A stretch of 64,000 nucleotides of DNA from Pseudomonas viridiflava (GTDB lineage: Bacteria; Pseudomonadota; Gammaproteobacteria; Pseudomonadales; Pseudomonadaceae), in contig NZ_LKEH01000026.1 of NCBI RefSeq assembly GCF_001642795.1, forward strand, positions 1 through 64,000, in the 5' to 3' direction. A program made the translations under genes and the position numbers. Under the pieces are notes generated by a model. It did no database searches. It was not told where the DNA came from and worked only from the letters and a program-made list of their open reading frames with translations. Of the stretch, positions 40,016 to 54,743 are shown piece by piece. Numbering within the stretch: the first letter of the stretch is position 1; every line of letters starts with the position of its first letter.

Positions 40016-42121
40016 TCAGACGCCGGATGCTTTCGCAGCGGCTACGTCCTTGATCGACAGTTTGATACGGCCGCGGTTGTCCACATCCAGTACCAGTACT
40101 TCCACTTCCTGACCTTCTTTCAGAATGTCGGTCACTTTCTCGACGCGAGCATCGCTCAGCATGGAGATATGAACCAGACCGTCCTTGCCAGGCAGGATGT
40201 TGACGAATGCGCCGAAATCGACGATGCGCTCAACCTTGCCGACATAGATCTTGCCGATTTCCGCTTCTGCGGTGATACCCAGAACGCGCTGACGAGCTGC
40301 CTCGGCCGCTTCCTTGGATTCACCGAAGATCTTGATCGAGCCGTCGTCTTCGATATCGATCGAAGCCTTGGTCTCTTCACAGATTGCACGGATGGTCGCG
40401 CCGCCTTTACCGATGACGTCACGGATCTTGTCGGTGTCGATCTTCATCGCGATCATGGTCGGAGCGTTGGCCGACAGTTCGGTACGCGACTGACCGATGA
40501 TCTGGTTCATCTGACCGAGGATGTTCAGGCGAGCTTCCAGGGCCTGGCCCAGGGCGATCTCCATGATCTCTTCGGTGATGCCCTTGATCTTGATGTCCAT
40601 CTGCAGCGCGGTGACACCTTTGGCGGTACCGGCTACCTTGAAGTCCATGTCGCCCAGGTGGTCTTCGTCACCCAGGATGTCGGTCAGAACAGCGAACTTC
40701 TCGCCTTCCTTGACCAGACCCATGGCGATACCGGCAACCGGCGCCTTCATAGGTACGCCGGCGTCCATCAGTGCCAGGGAAGCACCGCAGACCGAAGCCA
40801 TGGAGCTGGAGCCGTTGGACTCGGTGATTTCCGATACAACACGAATGGTGTACGGGAACACATCGGCGCCCGGCAGCATGGCCTGTACGCTGCGGCGTGC
40901 CAGACGGCCGTGACCGATTTCGCGACGGCCTGCGCCGCCCATACGACCACACTCGCCCACCGAGAACGGAGGGAAGTTGTAGTGCAGCATGAAGGGGTCT
41001 TTCTTCTCGCCTTCAAGGGTGTCGAGCAGCTGTGCGTCACGCGCGGTACCCAGCGTGGCAACGACCAGTGCCTGGGTTTCGCCGCGGGTGAACAGTGCCG
41101 AACCGTGAGTCTTTGGCAGAACGCCGACTTCGATGTTCAGAGGACGAACGGTGCGGGTGTCACGGCCATCGATACGCGGCTTGCCGTTGACGATGTTCTC
41201 GCGAACGGTACGGTATTCGATTTCACCGAAAGCGGCTTTGACTTCGCTGGCAGACGGGCTGCCTTCTTCGACAGCCAGCTTGGCAACGATCTGCTCACGC
41301 AGCTCGCCCAGACGCGCGTAACGGTCGGCCTTGATGGTGATGGTGTAGGCCTGGGAGATCGCTTCGCCGAACTCGGCACGGATCGCGCCCAGCAGTGCGG
41401 TCGCTTCAGGCTTCGGCTGCCAGGTCCAGGTAGGCTTGGCGGCTTCGGCAGCCAGCTCCTTGACTGCATTGATCACAACCTGGAACTCGTCGTGTGCGAA
41501 CAGCACAGCGCCCAGCATCTGGTCTTCGGTCAGTTCCTTGGCTTCCGATTCAACCATCAGAACGGCTTCGGAAGTACCGGCTACGACCATGTCCAGGCTC
41601 GACGCCTGAAGCTGCTCGTAAGTCGGGTTCAGCAGGTAGCCGGTGCTCTCGTGGAAAGCAACGCGCGCAGCGCCGACCGGGCCATCGAACGGAATGCCGG
41701 AGATCGCCAGGGCAGCCGAAGTACCGATCATCGCAGCGATGTCCGGATCGGTTTTCTTGCTGGTGGAAACGACGGTGCAGACAACCTGCACTTCGTTCAT
41801 GAAGCCTTCAGGGAACAGTGGGCGGATCGGGCGATCGATCAGACGCGAGGTGAGGGTTTCTTTCTCGGAAGGACGGCCTTCACGCTTGAAGAAACCGCCA
41901 GGAATTTTGCCGGCAGCGTAGGTCTTTTCCTGATAGTGCACAGACAGGGGGAAGAAGCCTTTGCTGGCGTCGGCTTGCTTGGCGCCGACAACAGTCACCA
42001 ACACGCTGACGTCGTCGTCAACGGTGACCAATACTGCGCCGGAGGCCTGACGGGCGATACGGCCTGTCTCGAGGGTTACGGTCGATTGACCGAACTGAAA
42101 CTTCTTGATTACCGGGTTCAC
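40016..42121 (-). CDS. pnp: Polyribonucleotide nucleotidyltransferase (PNPase)
   Basis: 701 residues from a GTG at 42121, with TAGGA upstream. Two RNase PH domains (about 1-210 and 310-540, second with the active [19 protein letters not shown]), an all-helical linker, then KH (about 553-612, [11 protein letters not shown]) and S1 (about 622-690, [26 protein letters not shown]). Phosphorolytic 3'-5' exonuclease and degradosome component; also affects sRNA stability. Downstream of rpsO as in E. coli. Confidence 0.97.
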   Translation of the reverse strand: MNPVIKKFQFGQSTVTLETGRIARQASGAVLVTVDDDVSVLVTVVGAKQADASKGFFPLSVHYQEKTYAAGKIPGGFFKREGRPSEKETLTSRLIDRPIRPLFPEGFMNEVQVVCTVVSTSKKTDPDIAAMIGTSAALAISGIPFDGPVGAARVAFHESTGYLLNPTYEQLQASSLDMVVAGTSEAVLMVESEAKELTEDQMLGAVLFAHDEFQVVINAVKELAAEAAKPTWTWQPKPEATALLGAIRAEFGEAISQAYTITIKADRYARLGELREQIVAKLAVEEGSPSASEVKAAFGEIEYRTVRENIVNGKPRIDGRDTRTVRPLNIEVGVLPKTHGSALFTRGETQALVVATLGTARDAQLLDTLEGEKKDPFMLHYNFPPFSVGECGRMGGAGRREIGHGRLARRSVQAMLPGADVFPYTIRVVSEITESNGSSSMASVCGASLALMDAGVPMKAPVAGIAMGLVKEGEKFAVLTDILGDEDHLGDMDFKVAGTAKGVTALQMDIKIKGITEEIMEIALGQALEARLNILGQMNQIIGQSRTELSANAPTMIAMKIDTDKIRDVIGKGGATIRAICEETKASIDIEDDGSIKIFGESKEAAEAARQRVLGITAEAEIGKIYVGKVERIVDFGAFVNILPGKDGLVHISMLSDARVEKVTDILKEGQEVEVLVLDVDNRGRIKLSIKDVAAAKASGV

Positions 42122-42296
42122 GGTTTCCTACCTTTCTTTGTGGCTCTTGGGGAACTGGTTTCTTGCGAATTCTTGGGCAGCGTGGGGAATCGGCCCCTTC
42201 CACAGTCCAGATAAAACTTGAGGCTGGGAGCCTGCCCGAACCACCGGGTAAACCCGATGATTCGCGACAGACAACCAACCTCTAGCAACGTCGTTA

Positions 42297-42566
42297 TTAG
42301 CGACGCAGACCCAGACGACCGATCAGGGCGCTGTAACGGCTAACGTCCTTACCTTTCAGGTAATCCAGCAGCTTGCGGCGCTGGTTTACCATACGGATCA
42401 GACCACGACGCGAGTGGTGGTCCTTACCGTTGGCCTTGAAGTGGCCTTGCAGTTTGTTGATGTTGGCGGTCAGCAGTGCAACTTGCACTTCTGGCGAACC
42501 AGTGTCACCAACAGCTTGCTGGTAGTCGGTTACGATCTGAGCTTTTTCTTCAACGCTGAGTGCCAT
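42297..42566 (-). CDS. rpsO: 30S ribosomal protein S15
   Basis: 89 residues from the ATG at 42566 ([16 protein letters not shown]), the exact family length, with AAGGA eight bases upstream. Conserved segments [22 protein letters not shown] and [21 protein letters not shown] are intact. Binds the 16S central domain early in assembly. Lies between truB and pnp, with about 160-175 bases on each side, so it likely has its own promoter and RNA control. Confidence 0.97.
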   Translation of the reverse strand: MALSVEEKAQIVTDYQQAVGDTGSPEVQVALLTANINKLQGHFKANGKDHHSRRGLIRMVNQRRKLLDYLKGKDVSRYSALIGRLGLRR

Positions 42567-42725
42567 GTGGGCAATCCTTTTATTCAAGGAACCGCTTCCG
42601 AAGAAACGTTTCCAACAGGCCGAGGACAGATCCTCGTATTAAAAAAAGAGGCTTGACCGTGCCTGTTGACAGCCATCCTCGTTCCCTCCCATCTGCAGGC
42701 TGGCCTGACGATGGACGGGTTCCGG

Positions 42726-43643
42726 TCACTCTGACCGAATCAATCGACGCGGCGCAATACGCCCGTCTTCACTGACTTCACCGATACCGATGAAGCGACC
42801 TTCATGATCCTGCACCCGCACCATGCCGAACTTTGGCGCGTCCGGTGCTCTCACTGGCTGACCATGCAACCAGTAGAACGAACTGTGCTCCGAAAACTTC
42901 AGCAGCGGCCAGTCAAGCAGGCCACTGTCCGAAGGCATCAGGAAGCGGTCTACCGCTTCATTACCGCCGTCGGCATGCACCTGCTCAAGCTCTTCCAGCG
43001 TGACCGTCTGGGCCAGACTGAACGGTCCGGCCTGGGTACGACGCAGTTCTGCGACGTAGGCACCACAACCGAGCTGCTCACCGATATCCTCGACCAGGGT
43101 CCGGATATAGGTGCCTTTGCTGCAATCGACCGACAGACGTGCCGTGTCGCCTTCGCAGGCAAGCAATTCCAAGCGCGCAATAGTAACAGAACGGGGCTCG
43201 CGCTCCACTACTTCCCCTGCACGTGCCAGCTTGTAAAGAGGCTGTCCGTCCCGCTTGAGGGCGGAGTACATCGGCGGTATCTGGCTGATTTGCCCACGAA
43301 AAGCGGGCAATGCGGCTTCGATATCGTCACGACCAACGGTCACGGGACGCGTCAGCAGAACATCGCCTTCGGAGTCGCCCGTGGTCGTGGTCTTGCCGAG
43401 TTGCATCATGGTTTCGTAGGACTTGTCCGAATCGAGCAGGTATTGCGAAAACTTGGTGGCCTCACCGAAGCACAAGGGCAATACACCCGTTGCCAGCGGA
43501 TCGAGGCTGCCAGTGTGGCCAGCCTTCTCGGCATTGAGCAACCAGCGAACCTTCTGCAAGGCCGCGTTGGAGGTAAAACCCAGCGGCTTGTCGAGCAGGA
43601 TGATCCCGCTGACGTTGCGGCGTATACGCTTGACCTGAGCCAC
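42726..43643 (-). CDS. truB: tRNA pseudouridine(55) synthase
   Basis: 305 residues from a GTG at 43643 with GAGGAG six bases upstream, overlapping the end of rbfA. The catalytic Asp lies in [22 protein letters not shown] (about residue 46); [10 protein letters not shown] and [15 protein letters not shown] segments follow, and a PUA-like C-terminal domain completes the protein. Makes pseudouridine 55 in the T-loop of tRNAs. Starts three bases after rbfA. Confidence 0.96.
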   Translation of the reverse strand: MAQVKRIRRNVSGIILLDKPLGFTSNAALQKVRWLLNAEKAGHTGSLDPLATGVLPLCFGEATKFSQYLLDSDKSYETMMQLGKTTTTGDSEGDVLLTRPVTVGRDDIEAALPAFRGQISQIPPMYSALKRDGQPLYKLARAGEVVEREPRSVTIARLELLACEGDTARLSVDCSKGTYIRTLVEDIGEQLGCGAYVAELRRTQAGPFSLAQTVTLEELEQVHADGGNEAVDRFLMPSDSGLLDWPLLKFSEHSSFYWLHGQPVRAPDAPKFGMVRVQDHEGRFIGIGEVSEDGRIAPRRLIRSE

Positions 43644-43646
43644 CCT

Positions 43647-44063
43647 TTACTCCTCGGTACTTTCAGGCTTGACGCCTTGTGGCGCAGAACCTTCCTGGTG
43701 CTGCCCGTCTTCGGCCACGGCCCGCTCGATCAATGCCGAGAGGTGGGCGCCACGCACGACGCTTTCGTCGTAGTGGAAGTGCAACTGCGGCACGCTGCGC
43801 AGCTTCATTTCACGCGCCAGCTGCATGCGCAGGAAGCCTGCGGCAGAGTTGAGCACCTTGATGCTCTGCGCGATTTCCTCAGCGCTGTCCTGGCCCATGA
43901 CGGTCATGAAAATCTTGGCATGACCCACGTCGCGGCTGACATCGACAGCGGTGATGGTGACCAGACCCACACGAGGGTCCTTGATTTCGCGACGGATCAG
44001 CTGAGCCAGCTCGCGCTGCATCTGATCGCCAATACGTTGGGTGCGGCTATATTCTTTTGCCAT
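43647..44063 (-). CDS. rbfA: Ribosome-binding factor A
   Basis: 138 residues. KH-like fold with the typical start [23 protein letters not shown] and [17 protein letters not shown]; a charged C-terminal tail. Needed for 30S maturation and cold adaptation through helix 1 of 16S rRNA. Sits between infB and truB, as in most gammaproteobacteria. Confidence 0.97.
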   Translation of the reverse strand: MAKEYSRTQRIGDQMQRELAQLIRREIKDPRVGLVTITAVDVSRDVGHAKIFMTVMGQDSAEEIAQSIKVLNSAAGFLRMQLAREMKLRSVPQLHFHYDESVVRGAHLSALIERAVAEDGQHQEGSAPQGVKPESTEE

Positions 44064-44116
44064 GTTTGTTACCTGTTACTGATCCGGGACCAAACCCTGA
44101 CAGTCTGAAAGCGGCA

Positions 44117-44150
44117 AACGCCCGGCCTGACAAATGCCAGACCGGGCGTT
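44117..44150 (-). other. Long hairpin between infB and rbfA
   Basis: AACGCCCGG and CCGGGCGTT (9 bp) enclose an inner CTGGCATTTGTCAG stem. No T-run follows, so it is more likely an RNA-processing or stability structure inside the operon than a terminator. Confidence 0.55.
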
Positions 44151-44222
44151 GCGTTGAGAGCCCATGATGAAGACAGCGGCATTTGCATGCGATGTTTCAC
44201 CATGGCTCCTGAAGCTCGCGAT

Positions 44223-46757
44223 TTAGAGGCTGCGAGCCACTTGGACCTTCTCGAAGACTTCGATCTTGTCACCGACCTTGACGTCGTTGTAGCTCTTGAC
44301 GCCGATACCGCATTCCATGCCGGCACGCACTTCGGCAGCGTCGTCCTTGAAGCGGCGCAGGGATTCCAGCTCGCCTTCAAAGATAACGATGTCTTCACGC
44401 AGTACGCGGATTGGACGGTTACGGTGAACAACGCCTTCCAGCACCATACAACCTGCGATCGCGCCGAATTTCGGCGAACGGAACACATCGCGGACTTCGG
44501 CGATACCCAGGATGTTCTCCCGGACGTCGCTGCCAAGCATGCCGGTGAGGGCCTTCTTGACGTCTTCGATGATGTCGTAGATCACGTTGTAATAACGCAT
44601 GTCCAGACCTTCCTGCTCGACGATCTTGCGAGCGCCGGCATCGGCACGCACGTTGAAGCCGAACAGTACAGCGTTGGAGGCCAGTGCCAGGTTGGCGTCG
44701 CTCTCGGTGATACCACCGACACCGCCACCGACTACGCGCACTTGCACTTCATCGTTACCCAGGCCGCCGAGGGCACCCTGCAATGCTTCCAGAGAACCGC
44801 GGACGTCGGATTTGAGGACGATATTGAGCGTCTTCTTCTCTTCCTGCCCCATGTTCTCGAAGATGTTTTCGAGCTTGCCGGCATGAGCACGAGCCAGTTT
44901 GACCTCGCGGAACTTGCCTTGGCGGAACAGAGCGACTTCACGGGCTTTCTTCTCGTCAGCCAGTACAGACATCTCGTCGCCAGCGTCCGGCGTGCCATCA
45001 AGACCCAGGATTTCGACCGGAATCGAAGGACCTGCTTCTTTGACCGGCTTGCCGTTCTCGTCGAGCATGGCGCGGATACGACCGAAGTTCGAACCGACCA
45101 GAACCATGTCGCCCTGACGCAGCGTACCGTCCTGAACCAGAACCGTCGCAACCGGGCCACGGCCCTTGTCCAGACGGGACTCGACAACCACACCACGGCC
45201 AGGAGCCGAAGGCGTTGCCTTGAGTTCCAGAACTTCGGCCTGCAGCAGAACGGCTTCGAGCAGTTCGTCAACGCCGGTACCCATCTTCGCGGAGACCGAT
45301 ACGAACGGCGTATCACCGCCCCACTCTTCGGATGTCACGCCATGAACCGACAACTCGCTACGGATGCGATCGAGATCTGCGCCCGGCTTGTCGATCTTGT
45401 TCACGGCAACCACCAGAGGCACGCCAGCAGCAACAGCATGCTGAACCGCTTCGATGGTCTGTGGCATCACGCCGTCGTCCGCCGCAACCACCAGGATCAC
45501 GATGTCCGTCGCCTTGGCACCACGGGCACGCATTGCGGTAAACGCAGCGTGGCCCGGGGTGTCGAGGAAGGTGACCATGCCGCGTTCGGTTTCAACGTGG
45601 TAGGCACCGATGTGCTGGGTGATACCACCGGCTTCGCCAGCAGCGACCTTGGCACGACGGATGTAGTCGAGCAGGGAAGTCTTACCGTGGTCAACGTGGC
45701 CCATTACGGTCACGACGGGTGCACGGGAGAACGTCTCGCCTTCGAACTTCAACGATTCAGCCAGGGAATCTTCCAGGGCATTGTCGCTGACCAGCGTGAC
45801 CTTGTGGCCCAGCTCTTCGGCGATCAACTGGGCAGTTTCCTGATCCAGTACCTGGTTGATGGTCACCGGAGTGCCCATCTTGAACATGAACTTGATGACT
45901 TCGGCAGCCTTGACCGACATCTGCGCAGACAATTCGCCGACAGTGATGGTCTCGCCGATGGCAACGTCACGAACCACAGGGCCGGTAGGGCTCTGGAAAC
46001 CGTGCGCATTGCGCTTCTTCAGCTTGGACTTGCCACGACCACCACGACGGAAACCATCGCTTTCTTCGTCGGTAGTGCGAGGGGCAACGCGTGGAGCCGG
46101 AGCCTTCTCTTTGACCGAAGCGCGATGAGGCGCGTTCTTGCGGTCGCCATCGCCACCACGGGCATTGCGATCATCGGCGCGCGGCTTGTCCGGGCGACGC
46201 TGGTCGTCACGCTTGCGGACTTCAACGGTCGGCGTTGCGTTCGGATGTGCCGGAGCAGGAGCCGCAGACGCTTCACGCGCAGGCTCGGCAGCGGCAACAG
46301 GCTGGGCAGCTGCGGGTGCAGGTTGCTCGGCAGTCTGTGCAGCAGCAGGCTGGCGCGGCGCTTCTTCTTCGCGACGCTTGGCTTCTTCTTCAGCCTTTTG
46401 ACGTGCGGCATTTTCTACCGCACGGCGCTCGTCCATCTCACGCTTGCGCTCGGCTTCGATTTCTTCCGGGCTGCGCTGTACGAAGACTTTCTTCTTGCGC
46501 ACTTCAACGCTGATGCTCTTGCTGCCAGCAACGCGCAGGGTGCTGGTGGTCTTGCGCTGCAAAGTGATCTTGCGCGGCTCTTCCACCTTGGCCTTGTGAC
46601 CGCTTTTCAAATGCGTCAACAGGGCTTGTTTTTCGTTATCGGTCACAACTTGCTCGGCGGCGGTGTGCGGCAGACCTGCCTCACGCATCTGCTGTAACAG
46701 GCGCTCTACCGGTGTGTCGACCACTTTGGCCAGTTCTTTCACCGTGACTTGCGTCAT
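44223..46757 (-). CDS. infB: Translation initiation factor IF-2
   Basis: 844 residues. N-terminal IF2_N domains, a long charged Ala/Arg/Glu/Pro-rich linker (about 95-270), the GTPase domain with G1 GHVDHGKT (about 351-358), DTPGH and NKIDKPGAD, then the beta-barrel and C-terminal initiator-tRNA-binding domains (about 600-844). Brings fMet-tRNA to the 30S subunit; the tRNA-fMet gene lies upstream in this block. Follows nusA by 27 bases. Confidence 0.97.
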   Translation of the reverse strand: MTQVTVKELAKVVDTPVERLLQQMREAGLPHTAAEQVVTDNEKQALLTHLKSGHKAKVEEPRKITLQRKTTSTLRVAGSKSISVEVRKKKVFVQRSPEEIEAERKREMDERRAVENAARQKAEEEAKRREEEAPRQPAAAQTAEQPAPAAAQPVAAAEPAREASAAPAPAHPNATPTVEVRKRDDQRRPDKPRADDRNARGGDGDRKNAPHRASVKEKAPAPRVAPRTTDEESDGFRRGGRGKSKLKKRNAHGFQSPTGPVVRDVAIGETITVGELSAQMSVKAAEVIKFMFKMGTPVTINQVLDQETAQLIAEELGHKVTLVSDNALEDSLAESLKFEGETFSRAPVVTVMGHVDHGKTSLLDYIRRAKVAAGEAGGITQHIGAYHVETERGMVTFLDTPGHAAFTAMRARGAKATDIVILVVAADDGVMPQTIEAVQHAVAAGVPLVVAVNKIDKPGADLDRIRSELSVHGVTSEEWGGDTPFVSVSAKMGTGVDELLEAVLLQAEVLELKATPSAPGRGVVVESRLDKGRGPVATVLVQDGTLRQGDMVLVGSNFGRIRAMLDENGKPVKEAGPSIPVEILGLDGTPDAGDEMSVLADEKKAREVALFRQGKFREVKLARAHAGKLENIFENMGQEEKKTLNIVLKSDVRGSLEALQGALGGLGNDEVQVRVVGGGVGGITESDANLALASNAVLFGFNVRADAGARKIVEQEGLDMRYYNVIYDIIEDVKKALTGMLGSDVRENILGIAEVRDVFRSPKFGAIAGCMVLEGVVHRNRPIRVLREDIVIFEGELESLRRFKDDAAEVRAGMECGIGVKSYNDVKVGDKIEVFEKVQVARSL

Positions 46758-46784
46758 GCACTTCTCTCCTCAGGCCGCGCCTAC

Positions 46785-48266
46785 TTACTCGAACCAATGG
46801 GCTCGGGCGGCCATGATCAACTTGCCGGCACGATCATCGTCAATGCCGTCGATGTCGAGCAGGTCATCTATAGACTGCTCGGCCAGGTCTTCGCGGGTAA
46901 CTACGCCGCGCACCGCCAGTTCCATCGCCAAATCCTTGTCCATACCCTCAAGCGAGAGCAGGTCTTCGGCCGGATGGGCGTCTGCCAGCTTTTCCTCAGT
47001 AGCGATGGCTTTAGTCAACAAACGATCCTTGGCACGAGCGCGAAGCTCGTTGACGATGTCTTCGTCAAAGCCGTCGATGTTGAGCATTTCTTCCAACGGT
47101 ACGTAGGCAATCTCTTCCAGGCTGGTAAAGCCTTCATCAACCAGAACCTGTGCCAGTTCTTCATCGACTTCCAGCTCTTCGATGAAGTTGCGCAGGATGT
47201 CACCGGTTTCAGCTTGCTGCTTGGCCTGGATGTCCGATTCGGTCATTACGTTCAGGGTCCAGCCAGTCAACTGACTTGCCAGACGCACGTTCTGACCGCC
47301 ACGACCAATCGCCTGGGCCAGGTTGTCCGCGCCAACCGCGATGTCCATTGCATGCGCATCTTCATCTACGATGATTGCCGCTACTTCAGCAGGGGACATT
47401 GCATTGATCACGAACTGTGCCGGGTTATCGTCCCAAAGCACGATATCCACACGCTCGCCACCCAGCTCGCCGGAAACGGCCTGAACTCGCGAACCACGCA
47501 TGCCGATGCAGGCGCCTTGCGGATCGATTCGTTTGTCCTTGGAGCGAACAGCGATTTTTGCACGCGAACCCGGGTCACGGGAGGCAGCCATCACCTCGAT
47601 CAGACCTTCGGCAATTTCCGGTACTTCGATACGGAAAAGCTCGATCAGCATCTCTGGCGCAGTACGCGACAGGATCAGCTGAGGGCCACGGTTTTCGGTG
47701 CGGATTTCCTTGAGCAGCGCTCGAACGCGAACACCCACCCGGAAAGTCTCCCGGGAAATGATGTCTTCACGAGCCAGCAGTGCTTCGGCATTGTTGCCAA
47801 GGTCAACGATGACATTGTCACGCGTAACCTTTTTGACAGTACCGGAAATGATTTCGCCCAGACGCTCACGGTAGGCGTCGACAACCTGAGCACGCTCAGC
47901 CTCACGAACCTTCTGCACAATGACTTGCTTGGCGGTCTGCGCGGCAATACGGCCGAACTCGATGGAGTCGATTTTCTCTTCGATCAGATCGCCAGCAACG
48001 GCGCCCGGCTTTTTGGCCTGGGCCTGATCAACAGCCAACTCGTAGGCCGGATCGTCCAGATCTTCGTCTTCGACCACTGTCCAGCGACGGAAAGTCTCGT
48101 AGTTACCCGTGTGACGGTTGATTTCCACACGCAGTTCAACTTCATCTTCAAAACGCTTCTTGGTAGCAGTGGCAAGCGCCAGCTCCAGTGCTTCGAAAAT
48201 TACACCTGCCGGAACGCCCTTTTCATTGGACACCGACTCAACAACCAGCAGTACTTCTTTGCTCAT
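46785..48266 (-). CDS. nusA: Transcription termination/antitermination factor NusA
   Basis: 493 residues from the ATG at 48266 ([17 protein letters not shown]). N-terminal RNA-polymerase-binding domain (1-130), S1 domain (about 135-200), two KH domains (about 230-345, [11 protein letters not shown] and [12 protein letters not shown]) and two C-terminal acidic repeats (about 360-490) as in gammaproteobacteria. Modulates pausing, termination and antitermination. In the rimP-nusA-infB operon, which has terminators upstream. Confidence 0.97.
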   Translation of the reverse strand: MSKEVLLVVESVSNEKGVPAGVIFEALELALATATKKRFEDEVELRVEINRHTGNYETFRRWTVVEDEDLDDPAYELAVDQAQAKKPGAVAGDLIEEKIDSIEFGRIAAQTAKQVIVQKVREAERAQVVDAYRERLGEIISGTVKKVTRDNVIVDLGNNAEALLAREDIISRETFRVGVRVRALLKEIRTENRGPQLILSRTAPEMLIELFRIEVPEIAEGLIEVMAASRDPGSRAKIAVRSKDKRIDPQGACIGMRGSRVQAVSGELGGERVDIVLWDDNPAQFVINAMSPAEVAAIIVDEDAHAMDIAVGADNLAQAIGRGGQNVRLASQLTGWTLNVMTESDIQAKQQAETGDILRNFIEELEVDEELAQVLVDEGFTSLEEIAYVPLEEMLNIDGFDEDIVNELRARAKDRLLTKAIATEEKLADAHPAEDLLSLEGMDKDLAMELAVRGVVTREDLAEQSIDDLLDIDGIDDDRAGKLIMAARAHWFE

Positions 48267-48325
48267 CGTACGCCTCGCCTTTCGCAAGCCATTGGATCCG
48301 CGGGATCCGCAGTATCTGGCACGTC

Positions 48326-48784
48326 TCAGTCAAACGTGGGAATAATGTTGGCCTTGTCGATCAAGTCGATCGGCAACAGGTATTCGTGATCTTCTACATG
48401 CACCACGACGTCCTGCTCCTCCACCCCGCGGAGAAGGCCTTGAAAGTTGCGTCGGCCATCGAAGGGCGAGCGCAGCTTTATTTTCACTTGTTCCCCAGCG
48501 TGCAAAGCAAACTGTTCAAGAGTGAACAGTGGGCGGTCCATGCCGGGAGAAGACACCTCAAGCGTGTATTCGGCAGCGATTGGATCTTCTACGTCCAACA
48601 CACCACTGATCTGGCGACTGACGATTTCGCAGTCCTCCACCAGAACACCACCTTCCTTGTCGATATAAATGCGCAGCAGTGAATGTCGGCCCTGGGAAAG
48701 AAACTCTATTCCCCAGCATTGATAGCCAAGAGCCTCGACCACCGGGGCCAACAAGGCCTGCAACTGTTCTAGCTTGCTCGACAC
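48326..48784 (-). CDS. rimP: Ribosome maturation factor RimP
   Basis: 152 residues from a GTG at 48784, which has a strong GAGGGGG six bases upstream; an ATG at 48802 would add six residues but has only A/T-rich sequence before it. Family signatures [24 protein letters not shown] and [15 protein letters not shown] are intact, with an N-terminal alpha/beta domain and a C-terminal SH3-like barrel. Needed for 30S maturation. First gene of rimP-nusA-infB. Confidence 0.95.
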   Translation of the reverse strand: MSSKLEQLQALLAPVVEALGYQCWGIEFLSQGRHSLLRIYIDKEGGVLVEDCEIVSRQISGVLDVEDPIAAEYTLEVSSPGMDRPLFTLEQFALHAGEQVKIKLRSPFDGRRNFQGLLRGVEEQDVVVHVEDHEYLLPIDLIDKANIIPTFD

Positions 48785-48804
48785 CTGAACCCCCTCGTGC
48801 ATGC

Positions 48805-48835
48805 TTTAAAAATAAAAAAATGGGCAAAAGCCCAT
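48805..48835 (-). terminator. Rho-independent terminator directly before rimP
   Basis: On the minus strand ATGGGC-TTTT-GCCCAT is followed by a T-rich run of about 15 bases ending close to the rimP start. It would stop most transcripts from the tRNA-fMet promoter before rimP. Confidence 0.85.
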
Positions 48836-48882
48836 CCATGAGAACGCCGCTGAACATCGACGTCATGTACTGTCCAGCTAAC

Positions 48883-48904
48883 AAAAAGCCCCTGAAAAGG
48901 GGCT
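48883..48904 (-). terminator. Rho-independent terminator after tRNA-fMet
   Basis: AGCCCCT and AGGGGCT arms with a four-to-six-base loop, followed by TTTTTG, 10 bases after the tRNA 3' end. Confidence 0.88.
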
Positions 48905-48914
48905 CCGCTAAAAC

Positions 48915-48991
<77 letters not shown>

Positions 48992-49007
48992 ACAAAGCTG
49001 GGGCGGA

Positions 49008-49036
49008 AGTATACGACCGATCCATCTATGGGTCAA
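49008..49036 (-). promoter_or_regulatory. Sigma-70 promoter of tRNA-fMet
   Basis: Minus strand: TTGACC (49036-49031) and TATACT (49013-49008) separated by exactly 17 bases. The predicted start near 49001 is about ten bases before the mature tRNA. A GC-rich discriminator follows the -10, typical of stringently controlled stable-RNA promoters. Confidence 0.9.
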
Positions 49037-49050
49037 TCGAACATCCACCT

Positions 49051-49075
49051 ACAAGAAAGCCCGCTAGTGCGGGCT
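49051..49075 (-). terminator. Rho-independent terminator after tRNA-Leu
   Basis: AGCCCGC-ACTA-GCGGGCT followed by TTCTTG on the minus strand, 13 bases after the tRNA-Leu 3' end. Confidence 0.85.
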
Positions 49076-49087
49076 CTCCTGTTCAAT

Positions 49088-49173
49088 TGGTACCGAGAAG
49101 GGGACTCGAACCCCTACACCCTATGGGCACAACCACCTCAAGGTTGCGTGTCTACCAATTCCACCACCTCGGC
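49088..49173 (-). tRNA. tRNA-Leu (GAG)
   Basis: 86 bases including CCA, with the long variable arm of a class II tRNA (GTTGTGCCCATAGGGTGT). The 5' end GCCGAGGTGG and T arm GGGTTCGAGTCCC are clear; the anticodon loop reads CCTTGAGGT, so anticodon GAG, decoding CUC/CUU. Lies 45 bases after secG with no clear terminator between, so it may be cotranscribed with secG. Confidence 0.96.
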
Positions 49174-49218
49174 ATTACAACTCTTTTTGGCGACCTCAAG
49201 AACATCGCCTGAATTCTT

Positions 49219-50359
<1,141 letters not shown>

Positions 50360-50425
50360 GCTACACCTCGTGGGTCAAAGTGGGCGCAGATGTTACCCAA
50401 CACTTAGAGCACTGGCAAGCCGAAA

Positions 50426-51769
50426 TCAGGCGCAAACTTCAGCAACCAGTTTTGCCAGCTCTTCGGCATGGGCCCTGACCTGGGATTCGTCTTCACCTTC
50501 GACCATGACGCGGACCAACGGCTCAGTACCGGACTTGCGCAGCAGAACCCTGCCACGCCCCGCCATTTGTTCGGTCACCCGTGCACAGGCCTCCTGAACG
50601 GACGGATGCGAAACGGGGTCGACACCGTCTCCACCAAAACGAACGTTGATCAGGATCTGCGGGCACTTGCGCAGCCTCAGACGCGCTTCCGCGAGGCTGA
50701 TGTCACTGCGACGCAATGCCAGAATCACCTGCAGCGCGGCGATGATCGCGTCGCCCGTGGTGGCATGCTGGAAGCAGACGATATGCCCGGAGTTCTCCCC
50801 ACCGACCTGCCAGTTACGCTCAAGCAGCTCGGCGATGACATAACGGTCGCCGACATTGGCGCGCACGAACGGAATATTCTGCTCGGCCAGGGCCAGCTCA
50901 AGACCCAGGTTACTCATCAGCGTCCCGACCACTCCGCCCTGCAAGCGACCCCGCTCGTGCAAATCGCGAGCGATGATGTACAGCAGTTCGTCACCGTCGA
51001 CGATGGTGCCCGTGTGATCGACCATCAGGACCCGATCGCCATCACCGTCGAAGCCGATACCCATGTCAGCCTTCTCGGCCAGCACGGCAGCCTGTAGCGC
51101 CTCCATATGGGTAGAGCCACAGCCCTTGTTGATGTTGAGACCGTCAGGCTGAGCCGACAACACGATAACCTGTGCGCCCAGCTCACGAAACACGTTGGGC
51201 GCGACCTTGTACGTCGCACCGTGTGCGCAATCGATAACAACTTTCAAACCGGCAAAGTCGGTACTGGTAGGAACACTGCTCTTGCAGAACTCGATGTAAC
51301 GGCCAGCGGCGTCGTTGATGCGGGAGACCTTGCCCAGGTTCTCGGACTCGGCAACGGTCATTGGCGCGTCGAGCAGTTCCTCGATCATCATTTCGATCTC
51401 GTCCGGCAGTTTCGTACCCTGCCCGGAAAAGAACTTGATGCCGTTGTCGTAATGAGGGTTGTGCGAAGCGCTGATCACGATGCCAGCCTCAGCGTGGAAG
51501 GTGCGCGTCAGGTAGGCAATGGCCGGCGTGGGCATCGGACCCAGCAGCATCACATCGGCACCGGCAGCGGACAAACCGGCCTCGAGTGCCGACTCGAACA
51601 TATAGCCCGAGATGCGCGTGTCCTTACCGACCAGGATCCGGCAGGTACCCAGCTTGCGGAAAGCCATGCCCGCCGCCCAGCCCAGCTTGAGCATGAAATC
51701 GGGAGTGATCGGGAACTGGCCAACACGACCGCGAATGCCGTCGGTTCCGAAATATTTTCTGGTAGTCAT
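50426..51769 (-). CDS. glmM: Phosphoglucosamine mutase
   Basis: 447 residues from the ATG at 51769 ([17 protein letters not shown]). The phosphoserine loop [16 protein letters not shown] (Ser near 101), the magnesium site DGDGDRV, the sugar-binding GGENSGH and phosphate-binding [10 protein letters not shown] are all intact. Converts glucosamine-6-P to glucosamine-1-P for peptidoglycan and LPS precursors. Follows folP, as in most gammaproteobacteria. Confidence 0.97.
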   Translation of the reverse strand: MTTRKYFGTDGIRGRVGQFPITPDFMLKLGWAAGMAFRKLGTCRILVGKDTRISGYMFESALEAGLSAAGADVMLLGPMPTPAIAYLTRTFHAEAGIVISASHNPHYDNGIKFFSGQGTKLPDEIEMMIEELLDAPMTVAESENLGKVSRINDAAGRYIEFCKSSVPTSTDFAGLKVVIDCAHGATYKVAPNVFRELGAQVIVLSAQPDGLNINKGCGSTHMEALQAAVLAEKADMGIGFDGDGDRVLMVDHTGTIVDGDELLYIIARDLHERGRLQGGVVGTLMSNLGLELALAEQNIPFVRANVGDRYVIAELLERNWQVGGENSGHIVCFQHATTGDAIIAALQVILALRRSDISLAEARLRLRKCPQILINVRFGGDGVDPVSHPSVQEACARVTEQMAGRGRVLLRKSGTEPLVRVMVEGEDESQVRAHAEELAKLVAEVCA

Positions 51770-51785
51770 GGATGCCCCACTGTTG

Positions 51786-52637
51786 TTATTCAGCTGCTTC
51801 GACAGCTGCAATCATGCGCACCACGTCGGCCGTTTCGGCGACATCGTGCACACGCAAGATTCTTGCACCTTTGGTCATGGCCAGTGCGGCCAACGCCAAC
51901 CCACCTATCAGTCGCTCGCCCACAGGACGACCCAGAACCGCGCCGATCATGCTTTTGCGTGATACGCCGACCAGCAGGGGGCGACCCAGAGCATGCAGCG
52001 CTTCCATGTGCCTGAACAGACTGAGATTGTGCTCCAGCGTTTTCGCAAAGCCGAAACCGGGATCAAGAATGATACGGTCTTTGGGGATGCCTGCCGCCTC
52101 GCATCGCTCCATGCGATCAGCCAGGAAGACACTCACTTCGCCGACGAGGTTCTGATAATGCGGATTATCCTGCATGTCGCCCGGTTCGCCCAGCATATGC
52201 ATGAGACAGACCGGCAGACCGGTCGCGGCAGCCGCCTCCAGCGCACCTGGACGCCGCAACGAACGGACATCGTTGATAAGCCCGGCGCCCAGTCTGGCGG
52301 ACTCGACGATAACCTCAGGGGTCGACGTATCGACGGAGATGATGACGTCCAGCTCTCGAGCAATGCGCTCGACAACCGGCGCGACACGATCGACCTCCTC
52401 GGCAGGCGAAACAGGACGAGCCCCTGGACGCGTGGATTCGCCACCCACATCAATCAGCGTAGCGCCCGCAGCAACCATCTCTTGCGCATGACGCAAGGCC
52501 GCATCGAGCTGGCTGTAGCGGCCGCCGTCCGAAAAAGAGTCAGGGGTTGCATTGAGAATGCCCATCACATGCGTATGGGCCAAATCAAGAACCCGGTTGC
52601 CGCAAGGCAACCGGGTTGGGTACAGCGCAGAAGTCAT
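51786..52637 (-). CDS. folP: Dihydropteroate synthase
   Basis: 283 residues. TIM barrel with [14 protein letters not shown] (about 26-39), [11 protein letters not shown], and C-terminal [11 protein letters not shown] motifs. Condenses the HPPK product (FolK, encoded in this window) with p-aminobenzoate; the target of sulfonamides. Starts eight bases after ftsH and precedes glmM. Confidence 0.97.
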   Translation of the reverse strand: MTSALYPTRLPCGNRVLDLAHTHVMGILNATPDSFSDGGRYSQLDAALRHAQEMVAAGATLIDVGGESTRPGARPVSPAEEVDRVAPVVERIARELDVIISVDTSTPEVIVESARLGAGLINDVRSLRRPGALEAAAATGLPVCLMHMLGEPGDMQDNPHYQNLVGEVSVFLADRMERCEAAGIPKDRIILDPGFGFAKTLEHNLSLFRHMEALHALGRPLLVGVSRKSMIGAVLGRPVGERLIGGLALAALAMTKGARILRVHDVAETADVVRMIAAVEAAE

Positions 52638-52645
52638 GTCAGACC

Positions 52646-54559
<1,914 letters not shown>

Positions 54560-54743
54560 TTAGCTACCCTCTGAAGCAAGCTCCACGCAGCAAGCGTGCC
54601 TCGCATGATATTCACCGGCCTAACTTACTACAGAACCTACAGATGTGGCAGGCGACGTCTGTAACCCTTTGTGAAACTTTGACTACGCGATGTTCGAACA
54701 TGCTGCATCGACAACGCTATTTAAAAAAAGCTATCGCTCTGTG

